The notes below the pieces were generated by a model. The model saw nothing but the letters and a program-made list of their open reading frames with translations. It was not told the DNA's origin and ran no database searches. The translations under genes were made by a program, and so were the position numbers. A DNA stretch of 64,000 nt, from positions 1,488,001-1,552,000 of the forward strand of contig NZ_CP061274.1 of assembly GCF_014775655.1 (NCBI RefSeq), in the 5' to 3' direction. The number at the start of each line of letters is the position of its first letter. Within the stretch, counting starts at the first letter, position 1. Of the stretch, positions 52,875 to 60,077 are shown one piece after another. The stretch comes from Clavibacter zhangzhiyongii. Its GTDB lineage: Bacteria; Actinomycetota; Actinomycetes; Actinomycetales; Microbacteriaceae.

Positions 52875-53721
52875 GACGCGTCGCGTTCAGCGCGACCTGC
52901 GCGACCAGCAGCAGCGACGCCGCCATGATCAGCTGGAACAGCAGCCGACCCGGCGGGCGGGTCACGACGAGCACGGCGCCCCATGCGGCGATCGCGAGGG
53001 TCACCGCGAGGCCGCCGACGGCGAGGGGCGTCATCCCCGCACCGGGATCGGCGAGCACCGGCCCGACGGTCGCGGCCACCGCCCCGAGCGCGAGCGCCCC
53101 GAACGCGACGAGGCCCGAGGGCACGCGGCCGAGCCGGTGCGGGAGGCCGCGGACGCCCGTCCGCGCGTCGTCGTCGAGGTCGGGCAGCACGTTGGTGAAG
53201 TGGATGGAGACGCCGAGCACCGCGCCGGTCACCCACGCCCAGGGCGCCGCGGGCAGGGGATCCGCGGCGCCGAGCGCGACGACGGTCGGCAGGATCCCGA
53301 ACGCGACCACGAACGGCACGACGCTCACCGCGGTGCGCTTGAGCCCGGCGTTGTAGGCCCAGCCGGATCCCACCAGCACGACGTGCGCGAGGAGGAACGG
53401 GGGCCCGAGCGCCGCCGACGCCACGAGGCACGCGGCCGCCGTGCTGAGCGCCCCCGCCCGCACCTGCGCGACCGTGACCTCGCCGCGCGCGACGGGCTTG
53501 TCGCCGCGGCCGACGCTGCGGTCGCGGCCCGCGTCGATCCAGTCGTTCGAGAGCCCGATGGAGAGCTGGCCGAGGAGCACCGCGAGGGCCACCGCGACGA
53601 CGCGACCGGGACCGTACCCGAGCGCGACGGCGAGCCCGGCCGCCAGCACGGTGACGGTGGCGGTCGGCCCCGGGTGCGACGAGAGCGCGAGCAGGCGGAC
53701 CAGCCGGAGCGGGCGGCTCAC
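52867..53721 (-). CDS. UbiA family prenyltransferase
   Basis: A 284-residue membrane prenyltransferase with about nine helices. The two Mg-diphosphate motifs are NDWIDAGRDRSVGRGDKPVARG (NDxxDxxxD, near residue 60) and LPDLDDDARTGVRGLP (DxxxD, near 175). It attaches an isoprenyl chain to an aromatic acceptor or makes a membrane lipid. It converges on and overlaps the FAD enzyme of the phenolic lipid cluster. The GTG start overlaps the acetyltransferase stop by GTGA. The acceptor may be the cluster's resorcinol product; equally it may serve carotenoid or menaquinone-type lipids. Confidence 0.87.
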   Translation of the reverse strand: MSRPLRLVRLLALSSHPGPTATVTVLAAGLAVALGYGPGRVVAVALAVLLGQLSIGLSNDWIDAGRDRSVGRGDKPVARGEVTVAQVRAGALSTAAACLVASAALGPPFLLAHVVLVGSGWAYNAGLKRTAVSVVPFVVAFGILPTVVALGAADPLPAAPWAWVTGAVLGVSIHFTNVLPDLDDDARTGVRGLPHRLGRVPSGLVAFGALALGAVAATVGPVLADPGAGMTPLAVGGLAVTLAIAAWGAVLVVTRPPGRLLFQLIMAASLLLVAQVALNATRLT

Positions 53722-54188
53722 GCGAGCGTCAGCCCGTAGCAGTGGGAGCCCGCGGATCCGGCGTAGGCGCCGAAGCACTCGATCGCGGCCCAGCCCTCCC
53801 GGGCGTAGAACCGCATGGCGTCGGGCTGCTCGTGGCCGGTCTCGAGCACGAGGTCGACGACGCCGAGGTCGCGGGCGGCGTCCTCGAGGGCGCGGAGGAC
53901 GGCCGTGGCGACGCCCGTGCCGCGCGCGGCGGGCACCACGTACATGCGCTTGAGCTCGGCCCACGGCGCCGCGCCCGGGCGCGCGGGGAGCAGGCGGACG
54001 CCGCCGCAGCCGAGGGGCGAGCCGTCGTCGCCGCGCGCGACGAGGAAGACGGCGACGTCGGCCGCCGTGGGCTTCGTGCCGGGCTCGGTGTCGCCGCCGT
54101 AGCGGAGGTCGAGCTCCGCCCGCTGGGCGGCGCGGAGGAGGACGGCGGCCTCGTCGTCCCAGGCGACCCGGTCGATGGTGCAGTGCAT
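53718..54188 (-). CDS. GNAT family N-acetyltransferase
   Basis: A 156-residue acetyltransferase. LKRMYVVPAARGTGVATAVLRALEDAARDLG carries the acetyl-CoA-binding R/QxxGxG/A loop, and HEQPDAMRFYAREGW is the late helix-strand. ATG 54188 is chosen because GGGAGG lies eight bases upstream; an earlier GTG in frame at 54206 would place that site inside the gene. It is translationally coupled to the UbiA gene. Substrate unknown; a link to the phenolic lipid cluster is possible but unproven. Confidence 0.84.
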   Translation of the reverse strand: MHCTIDRVAWDDEAAVLLRAAQRAELDLRYGGDTEPGTKPTAADVAVFLVARGDDGSPLGCGGVRLLPARPGAAPWAELKRMYVVPAARGTGVATAVLRALEDAARDLGVVDLVLETGHEQPDAMRFYAREGWAAIECFGAYAGSAGSHCYGLTLA

Positions 54189-54232
54189 GGGTCGATCCTC
54201 CCGCACCGCGAGGACGACGCCGACCGCTCCGA

Positions 54233-54238
54233 TAGCCT
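54233..54238 (+). promoter_or_regulatory. -10 element (TAGCCT) of GNAT gene 54245, leaderless type
   Basis: TAGCCT ends six bases before the ATG at 54245. Confidence 0.45.
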
Positions 54239-54244
54239 GCGGGC

Positions 54245-54766
54245 ATGAGGATCCGCCCCGCCGAGCCCCGCGACGTCGACGACCTGCTGGACATCCGCAA
54301 CGACGCGATCCTGCACTCCACCGCCCTCTGGACCGACGAGCCCGTCGACCGCGCCGAGCGCGAGGCCTGGTACGCGGAGACGACGGCCGCGGGGGATCCG
54401 ATCCTCATCGCCGACGTCGACGGACGCGTCGCGGGCTACGGCACCTACGGCCCGTGGCGGCGCATGTCCGGCTACCGCTACTCCGTGGAGGACTCGGTCT
54501 ACGTGCGCGAGGGGTTCCAGGGCCGGGGGATCGGCCGGGCCCTGGTGGAGGAGCTGATCGCCCACGCGCGCGCCGCGGGCAAGCGCGCGATGTTCGCCGA
54601 CATCGAGGCGGGCAACGCCGGGTCGATCCGGCTGCACGAGCGGCTCGGCTTCCGGCGGGTGGGGCTGCTGCCGGGCATCGGGACGAAGTTCGGGCGGTCG
54701 CTCGACCTGGCGATCCTGCACCTCGCCCTCCAGGACGAGCCGGGCGGGGACGCTCCCCGCGACTGA
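54245..54766 (+). CDS. GNAT acetyltransferase, phosphinothricin acetyltransferase-like
   Basis: A 173-residue enzyme. IRPAEPRDVDDLLDIRNDAILHSTALW, YGPWRRMSGYRYSVEDSVYVREGFQGRGIGRALVEELIAHARAAG and NAGSIRLHERLGFRRVGLLPGIGTKFGR are the signature of PAT/BAR-like acetyltransferases (acetylate phosphinothricin or methionine sulfone/sulfoximine). Most chromosomal copies act on methionine derivatives rather than confer herbicide resistance. Transcribed from a leaderless-type promoter divergent from the other GNAT gene. Confidence 0.88.
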   Translation: MRIRPAEPRDVDDLLDIRNDAILHSTALWTDEPVDRAEREAWYAETTAAGDPILIADVDGRVAGYGTYGPWRRMSGYRYSVEDSVYVREGFQGRGIGRALVEELIAHARAAGKRAMFADIEAGNAGSIRLHERLGFRRVGLLPGIGTKFGRSLDLAILHLALQDEPGGDAPRD

Positions 54767-54823
54767 GCCGTCGAGGGCGGAGGCGCGCGTCGGGCGGCGC
54801 GCGTCGGACGGCGGACGGTCGAA

Positions 54824-54865
54824 AGGCCCGGCACGGGGCGCGGGAACGCCACGGGTGCCGGGCCT
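54824..54865. terminator. Terminator hairpin after GNAT gene 54245
   Basis: AGGCCCGGCAC (54824-54834) pairs with GTGCCGGGCCT (54855-54865). The rest of the 306-base gap (54767-55072) holds no gene that I can see; AAGGGGGGG at 54976 and CCCCCTTT at 55019 could pair over a 34-base loop and may terminate the convergent gene. Confidence 0.6.
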
Positions 54866-55072
54866 CTCCGATGACCTCGCTCCTTCGGGGGACGCGGGAG
54901 ATCACCGTGGTCCGGGAGCGGTCCGATCCGGGGGGGATGGACGGACCTGCTCGTCGGGTTGCGAGCGCCAGACCCAAGGGGGGGTAAGGGCCGTGCGCTC
55001 GATACGACTCTAGCCGGTCCCCCTTTATGCGGACACGAGGCGGTGCCCCCAGAACGAGGGACGCTCCGGGGA

Positions 55073-55495
55073 TCAGTCCTGCGACTCGTCCAGCTCGCGG
55101 GCGCCGACGGCGACGACCGCGTCGCGGAGCGCGTGGAAGTGGTGCACCTCGAGGCCGTTGCGGAGGAGGTACGGCTCCACGCCGCCGCGGCCCGCGAGCG
55201 AGTGCAGCGCCTGGATGACGGGCGCGGGATCCCCGGCCGCGGCGTGCTGTGCGGCGTCTCGGACGTCGAGGCCGCCCGCGACGAGCGCGAGCGCCGCGAC
55301 GAGCACGTCCTCCGCGGTCGCCGTGCGGGCGTCGTAGCGCGCGGCCGTGCCGGCCTCGACGCGCTCGGCGGCCTCGGCGACGCGCCCGGCGAGGAGGGCG
55401 CCGTCGGCCACGAGGATGCCGACGTAGACGGAGGCGGACGCGGTGGATCCGAGCGCGAGGCCGGGTGCCCGGGAGGCGGGGGCGGAGGAGGTCAT
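55073..55495 (-). CDS. Conserved hypothetical protein, helical
   Basis: A 140-residue protein. The N-terminus is an Ala/Ser-rich, then LALGSTASASVYVGILVADGALLAGRVAEAAERVEAG, a probable helix; the remainder is Ala-rich helix with DARTATAEDVLVAALALVAGG, a repeated Asp-Val-rich pattern and a His-rich EVHHFHAL. No signal peptide or membrane helix. A GAAGGG site supports the ATG at 55495. It is divergent from the cytochrome bd operon. I recognise no family. Confidence 0.6.
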   Translation of the reverse strand: MTSSAPASRAPGLALGSTASASVYVGILVADGALLAGRVAEAAERVEAGTAARYDARTATAEDVLVAALALVAGGLDVRDAAQHAAAGDPAPVIQALHSLAGRGGVEPYLLRNGLEVHHFHALRDAVVAVGARELDESQD

Positions 55496-55714
55496 GGCGG
55501 CCCTTCGGTCGGGTCGTGCGGTCCGGGTGGGGATGGGTCGTCGTCCGGGGCCCGGAGACGGGTGGGGCTCGCGCGGAGGCGGGCGCACCGGGTCGACGCC
55601 GATCCGGATGCGTGGTCCGAGCGTCGCCCGGGCGGGTGAACGACGGGTGGCCGCCGCACCGCCGGGCGGCGAACGCGACCCGACCGGGATCCCCGCGGAC
55701 GCTCGCGTCAGGCG

Positions 55715-55731
55715 TCTACAAGTCGTAGAAT
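55715..55731 (+). promoter_or_regulatory. Operator-like palindrome overlapping the cyd operon -10
   Basis: TCTACAAGTCGTAGA (55715-55729; arms TCTACAA/TCGTAGA, six of seven symmetric) overlaps TAGAAT (55726-55731), the likely -10. No good -35 lies 16-18 bases upstream, so an activator or a repressed weak promoter is possible. The TACA...GTA half-sites resemble BlaI/CopY-type operators, but I cannot assign a regulator. Confidence 0.55.
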
Positions 55732-55743
55732 GAAGGGGTCGCG

Positions 55744-55878
55744 ATGGAGCCTCAGACCCGCACGATCCACCCTCCACAGGAAGCGCATCCGGTCGCCATG
55801 ACACCGCATCCCGCCCCCGCCCCCGCCCCCGCCCCTGCCGACCGCCCGCGCTCCCGCCGTACCGGTCGCCCCGAGTGA
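55744..55878 (+). CDS. Proline-rich upstream ORF (44 codons) coupled to cydA
   Basis: An ORF of 44 codons in the cydA leader. It starts with ATG 12 bases after the -10, so it is almost leaderless, and its TGA overlaps the cydA GTG as GTGA (55875-55878). The peptide is Pro/His/Arg-rich: PP at 10-11, then alternating Pro-Ala PAPAPAPAPA at 23-32 encoded by a CCCGCC hexanucleotide repeat (55810-55839), then RSRR. Apart from the start codon nothing like a ribosome site precedes cydA itself, so translation of this ORF would deliver ribosomes to cydA. Coding is inferred from position and frame coupling; the peptide may matter only as a control element. Confidence 0.5.
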   Translation: MEPQTRTIHPPQEAHPVAMTPHPAPAPAPAPADRPRSRRTGRPE

Positions 55879-57287
55879 ACGACCTCCTCGACCCGCTCCT
55901 GCTCTCCCGCTGGCAGTTCGGCCTGACGACCGTCTACCACTTCCTCTTCGTGCCGCTCACGATCGGCATGGCCTTCGTCTGCGCGCTGTACCAGACGGCC
56001 TGGGTGCGCACCGGGAAGCAGCACTACCTGCGGCTCACCCGGTTCTTCGGGAGGATCTTCCTCATCAACTTCGCGATGGGCACCGTCACGGGCATCGTCC
56101 AGGAGTTCCAGTTCGGCATGAACTGGTCGGAGTACTCGCGTTTCGTGGGCGACGTCTTCGGTGCCCCGCTCGCGCTCGAGGGGCTCCTCGCGTTCTTCCT
56201 CGAGGCGTCCTTCATCGGCGTGTGGATCTTCGGCTGGGACAAGCTCCCGAAGGGGCTGCACCTCGCGTCGATCTGGGTGGTCTCGGTCGCGTCGATCCTG
56301 TCGGCTTACTTCATCCTCGCGGCCAACGCCTTCATGCAGAACCCCGTCGGCTTCCGCATCGATGAGGAGCGCGGGCGCGCCGAGCTCACCGACATATGGG
56401 CGCTGCTCACCAACAAGGTCGCCCTCGCGGCGTTCCCGCACACGATCTCCGCGAGCTTCATGTGCGCGGCCGCGGTCATCATCTCGGTCGCCGCCTGGCA
56501 CCTCTCGCGCAACCAGCACCTCGACACGATGATGCCGGCCATGCGCTTCGGCATGTGGTTCATGGTCGTCTCGGGCGCGCTCACCATCCTCTCGGGCGAC
56601 CAGCTCGGGCTCGCGATGGTGCAGACGCAGCCGATGAAGATGGCGGCCGCGGAGGCGCACTACGACACCTCCTCCGGCGCCGCCGCGTCGTTCTCGGTCT
56701 TCACGTGGGGTACGCCCGACGGGTCGAGCGAGCTGTTCTCCATCCGCATCCCGTACCTGCTCTCGTTCCTCTCGACGCACACGCTCGACGGCACGGTCCA
56801 GGGCATCAACGACCTGCAGGCGCAGTACGTCCAGAGCTACGGCCCCGGCGACTACACGCCGACCATCTGGGTCACCTACTGGGCGTTCCGCTGGATGATC
56901 GGCTTCGGCATGGCCGCCATCGGCGTGGCGGTCGCCGGCCTCTGGCTCACGCGCCGCGGCCGCGCCGTCCCGCGGCCGTGGATGTGGAAGGTCGCCATCT
57001 GGGCGGCCCCGCTGCCGCTGCTCGCGATGACCGTCGGCTGGATCTTCACGGAGATGGGCCGCCAGCCGTGGATCGTCTTCAGCCTGCTGCAGACCTCGTC
57101 GGCCGTCTCGCCGAACGTGACCGGCATCCAGGTGCTGCTCTCGCTCGTCGCGTTCACGGTCGTCTACGGCTCGCTCGCGGTGGTGGAGTTCCGCCTCATC
57201 CTGAAGGCGGCGCAGAGGGGGCCGGATCCGGAGACGGCGCCCGACCCCGAGACGGGCGAGGTCGTCCGGGAAGCGAGCGTCTACTGA
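55875..57287 (+). CDS. cydA: Cytochrome bd ubiquinol/menaquinol oxidase subunit I
   Basis: A 470-residue quinol oxidase subunit carrying hemes b558, b595 and d. Axial residues visible are His22 (TTVYHFLFVPL) and His189 (FPHTISASFMC), with the GRQPWIVF motif near residue 395; the acidic LEGLLAFFLEAS (Glu102) of helix 3 is present. The Q-loop is short, as in actinobacteria. Nine or so membrane helices. The GTG start is fixed by the conserved N-terminus, lacks its own ribosome site and overlaps the upstream ORF's stop. First structural gene of cydABDC; the stop shares one base with cydB. Confidence 0.95.
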   Translation: MNDLLDPLLLSRWQFGLTTVYHFLFVPLTIGMAFVCALYQTAWVRTGKQHYLRLTRFFGRIFLINFAMGTVTGIVQEFQFGMNWSEYSRFVGDVFGAPLALEGLLAFFLEASFIGVWIFGWDKLPKGLHLASIWVVSVASILSAYFILAANAFMQNPVGFRIDEERGRAELTDIWALLTNKVALAAFPHTISASFMCAAAVIISVAAWHLSRNQHLDTMMPAMRFGMWFMVVSGALTILSGDQLGLAMVQTQPMKMAAAEAHYDTSSGAAASFSVFTWGTPDGSSELFSIRIPYLLSFLSTHTLDGTVQGINDLQAQYVQSYGPGDYTPTIWVTYWAFRWMIGFGMAAIGVAVAGLWLTRRGRAVPRPWMWKVAIWAAPLPLLAMTVGWIFTEMGRQPWIVFSLLQTSSAVSPNVTGIQVLLSLVAFTVVYGSLAVVEFRLILKAAQRGPDPETAPDPETGEVVREASVY

Positions 57288-58291
57288 TGGACCTGCCCAC
57301 CCTCTGGTTCGGCGTCATCGCCTTCCTCTTCGTCGGCTACTTCGTGCTCGACGGCTTCGACTTCGGCGTGGGCATGAGCCTGCCGTTCCTCGCGAGGGAC
57401 GACACCGACCGACGCGTGCTCATCAACACCATCGGACCCGTGTGGGACCTCAACGAGACGTGGCTCATCGTCGCCGGCGCCGCCCTGTTCGCCGCGTTCC
57501 CCGAGTGGTACGCCACCATGTTCAGCGGCTTCTACCTGCTGCTGCTCGCGATCCTCATCACCCTCATCCTCCGCGGCGTCTCGTTCGAGTACCGGCACCA
57601 GGGGGCGTCCGACCGGTGGCGCCGGTCCTTCGACGTGATGATCGTGATCGGCTCGGTCGTGCCCTCCTTTCTCTGGGGCGTCGTGTTCGCGAACGTGGTG
57701 CGCGGCGTGCCCATGGACGCGAACCACGACTACACGGGTTCCACGCTCGACCTGCTGAACCCGTACGCGCTGCTCGGCGGCCTCACGACGCTGTCGCTGT
57801 TCCTCGTGAACGGGCTGCAGTTCGCGGCGCTCAAGACGGACGGCCCGATCCGCGCCCGCGCCCGCCTGCTCTCGATGCGCGTCGGGGCGGCGACCATCGT
57901 GATCGCGGCGGCCTTCCTCGTCTGGACCACGCTCGCGCACGGGTCGCCGCTGTCCGGTCTCGTCTCGGCGCTGGCGGCCGTCGCCCTCGTCGGGTCCTAC
58001 ATCGCGAACGTGCGGGGACGCGAGCGCTGGGCGTTCGGCCTGCTCGCGGCGACCATCGCGCTCGCGGTCGCCAGCCTCTTCACGGCGCTGCACCCGTTCG
58101 TGATGCCCGCGTCCAACATCCCCGCGAACGGGCTGACGCTCGAGAACGCGTCGTCGTCGCCGTACACGCTGACGATCATGACGTGGGCCGCGGGCTTCGC
58201 GCTGCCGCTGATCCTGGCCTACCAGGGCTGGACGTACTGGGTGTTCCGGAAGCGCATCACGCGCGCCGTCATCGCCCAGGCCGCCCACTGA
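57287..58291 (+). CDS. cydB: Cytochrome bd oxidase subunit II
   Basis: A 334-residue membrane subunit stabilising the d-heme site. The start MDLPTLWFGVIAFLFVGYFVLDGFDFGVGMSLPFL and the NTIGPVWDLNETWLIVAGAALFAAFPEWYATMFSGFYLLL motif are diagnostic of CydB. Eight membrane helices. It is coupled to cydA (TGATG) and is followed four bases later by cydD. Together with CydA it forms the high-affinity oxidase used under low oxygen. Confidence 0.95.
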   Translation: MDLPTLWFGVIAFLFVGYFVLDGFDFGVGMSLPFLARDDTDRRVLINTIGPVWDLNETWLIVAGAALFAAFPEWYATMFSGFYLLLLAILITLILRGVSFEYRHQGASDRWRRSFDVMIVIGSVVPSFLWGVVFANVVRGVPMDANHDYTGSTLDLLNPYALLGGLTTLSLFLVNGLQFAALKTDGPIRARARLLSMRVGAATIVIAAAFLVWTTLAHGSPLSGLVSALAAVALVGSYIANVRGRERWAFGLLAATIALAVASLFTALHPFVMPASNIPANGLTLENASSSPYTLTIMTWAAGFALPLILAYQGWTYWVFRKRITRAVIAQAAH

Positions 58292-58295
58292 CGCC

Positions 58296-60077
58296 GTGAA
58301 GCCCCTCGATCCCCGGCTCCTGCGGCACTCCGTCCGCGCGCGGGCGATGCTCGCGGTGGGCGCCCTCGTCGGCGTCGTGCAGACCGTCGCGCTCGTCGGC
58401 TTCTGCTGGTCGCTCACGCAGCTCGTCGTGCAGGCGATCGCCGGGCGCACGGCGGCGGAGCTCGGGCCCGCGCTCGTGCTCGTCGTCGCGTCCGCGCTCG
58501 TGCGGGGCGTCGCCGGCTGGCTGCTCGACGTGGTCGGGGCGCGCGGCGCCGCGCAGGTCACCGCCGAGCTCCGCCGGCGTGCGCTCCGGGCGATCGCCGA
58601 CCTCGGCCCCGCCTGGACCGCCGGCCGGAGCCGCGCGCGCCTCACCACGGTCGTCGGCCCGGGGCTCGACGCGCTCGACCCCTACTTCGCGCGGTACGTG
58701 CCGCAGCTCATCCTCACGGCGCTCGCCACGCCCGTCGTCGTGGGGGTGCTGCTGCTGGCCGATCCGCTCACGGGCGTCACCGTCATCGCGACGCTCCCCG
58801 TGATCCCCGTCTTCATGGTGCTCGTCGGCTGGGCCACGCAGGAGGTGCAGCGGCGGCAGTGGTCCACGCTCACCGAGCTCGCCTCGGGGTTCCTCGACGT
58901 GGTCGACGGGCTCTCCACGCTCCTCGTCTTCGGGCGCGCCCGGCGGCAGACCGCGCGCATCCGCCGCATCACCGAGGAGCACCGCGTCGAGACGATGCGC
59001 GTGCTCCGCATCTCGTTCCTCTCGGGCTTCGTGCTGGAGCTCGCGGCGTCGCTGTCGGTCGCGCTCGTCGCGGTGTCGGTGGGCGTGCGCCTCATCGGCG
59101 GGCAGCTCGACCTCGAGGTGGGGCTGTTCGTGCTGCTGCTCGCGCCCGAGGCGTTCCTGCCGATCCGGCAGGTGGGCGTGCAGTTCCACGCGGCGGCCGA
59201 GGGGGTGGCGGCCTCGGACGACGTGCTCGGGATCCTCGAGGAGGCGGAGGCCGCGGCGGGCCGGGACGCCGCCGCGCCCGGGTCGCGTCCGGCTGCATCA
59301 CGCGCGGGGGACGCCCTCGTCGTCCGGGGCCTAAGCGTCCTGCGGGGCGACCGGCCCGTGCTCGTCGACCTGTCGGCGCGGTTCCCCCGGGGGCGCGTCA
59401 CGGCGGTGACCGGGCCGAGCGGCGCGGGGAAGTCGTCGCTGCTCGGGGCGCTCCTCGGCCAGCTGCCCGCGACGGGCGCCGTCGGCTGGACGGCGGACGG
59501 CGCCCGGACGGGCGACGCCGCGGCGGACGACCCGCGGCCGCCGCTGCCGACGGAGATCGCGTGGGCCGGTCAGCGGCCGGGGCTCATGGCCGGGACCGTG
59601 CGGGAGAACGTGGCGCTCGGCGTCGCGGATCCCGACGACGCCCTCGTCCGCCGGGCCCTCGCGCTCGCGGCCGCCGACGGCATCGACCCCGACCTCCGCC
59701 TCGGCGTCGGCGGGCAGGGCCTCTCCGGCGGGCAGGCGCAGCGCGTCGCCGTCGCGCGCGCCGTGCACCGCGCCCTCGTGCTCGACTGCCCCCTCGTGCT
59801 GCTCGACGAGCCGAGCTCCGCCCTCGACGCCGCGACGGAGGCGCGCCTCGCCGAGGGGATCCGCGCGCTCGCCGACCAGGGCCGCGCCGTCGTCGTCGTG
59901 ACCCACCGCGGCGCGCTCGTGCGGGCGGCGGACGCGGAGCTGCGCCTGGGCGGGGGATCCGCCGCGCCGGACGGGACCGGCGTCGGCGCATCGGCTGCGA
60001 CCCCCGAGCGTGCCGCGCCCGTCGCGCCTGCGCCCGTCTCGCCCGCGCCCGCCTGGCACGCGCAGGTGGCGCCGTGA
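58296..60077 (+). CDS. cydD: CydD, ABC exporter subunit for cytochrome bd assembly
   Basis: A 593-residue type I ABC half-transporter, exporting cysteine/glutathione-type thiols for cytochrome bd assembly. An N-terminal six-helix domain (with EELRRRALRAIADLGPAW-like coupling helix and GFVLELAASLSVALVAVSVGVRLI) is followed by the ATPase: Walker A GPSGAGKSSLLGALLG (about 375), signature GLSGGQAQRVAVARAVH and Walker B LVLLDEPSSALD. The C-terminal 40 residues are Ala/Pro-rich. GTG start; its stop overlaps the cydC GTG. Confidence 0.93.
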   Translation: MKPLDPRLLRHSVRARAMLAVGALVGVVQTVALVGFCWSLTQLVVQAIAGRTAAELGPALVLVVASALVRGVAGWLLDVVGARGAAQVTAELRRRALRAIADLGPAWTAGRSRARLTTVVGPGLDALDPYFARYVPQLILTALATPVVVGVLLLADPLTGVTVIATLPVIPVFMVLVGWATQEVQRRQWSTLTELASGFLDVVDGLSTLLVFGRARRQTARIRRITEEHRVETMRVLRISFLSGFVLELAASLSVALVAVSVGVRLIGGQLDLEVGLFVLLLAPEAFLPIRQVGVQFHAAAEGVAASDDVLGILEEAEAAAGRDAAAPGSRPAASRAGDALVVRGLSVLRGDRPVLVDLSARFPRGRVTAVTGPSGAGKSSLLGALLGQLPATGAVGWTADGARTGDAAADDPRPPLPTEIAWAGQRPGLMAGTVRENVALGVADPDDALVRRALALAAADGIDPDLRLGVGGQGLSGGQAQRVAVARAVHRALVLDCPLVLLDEPSSALDAATEARLAEGIRALADQGRAVVVVTHRGALVRAADAELRLGGGSAAPDGTGVGASAATPERAAPVAPAPVSPAPAWHAQVAP

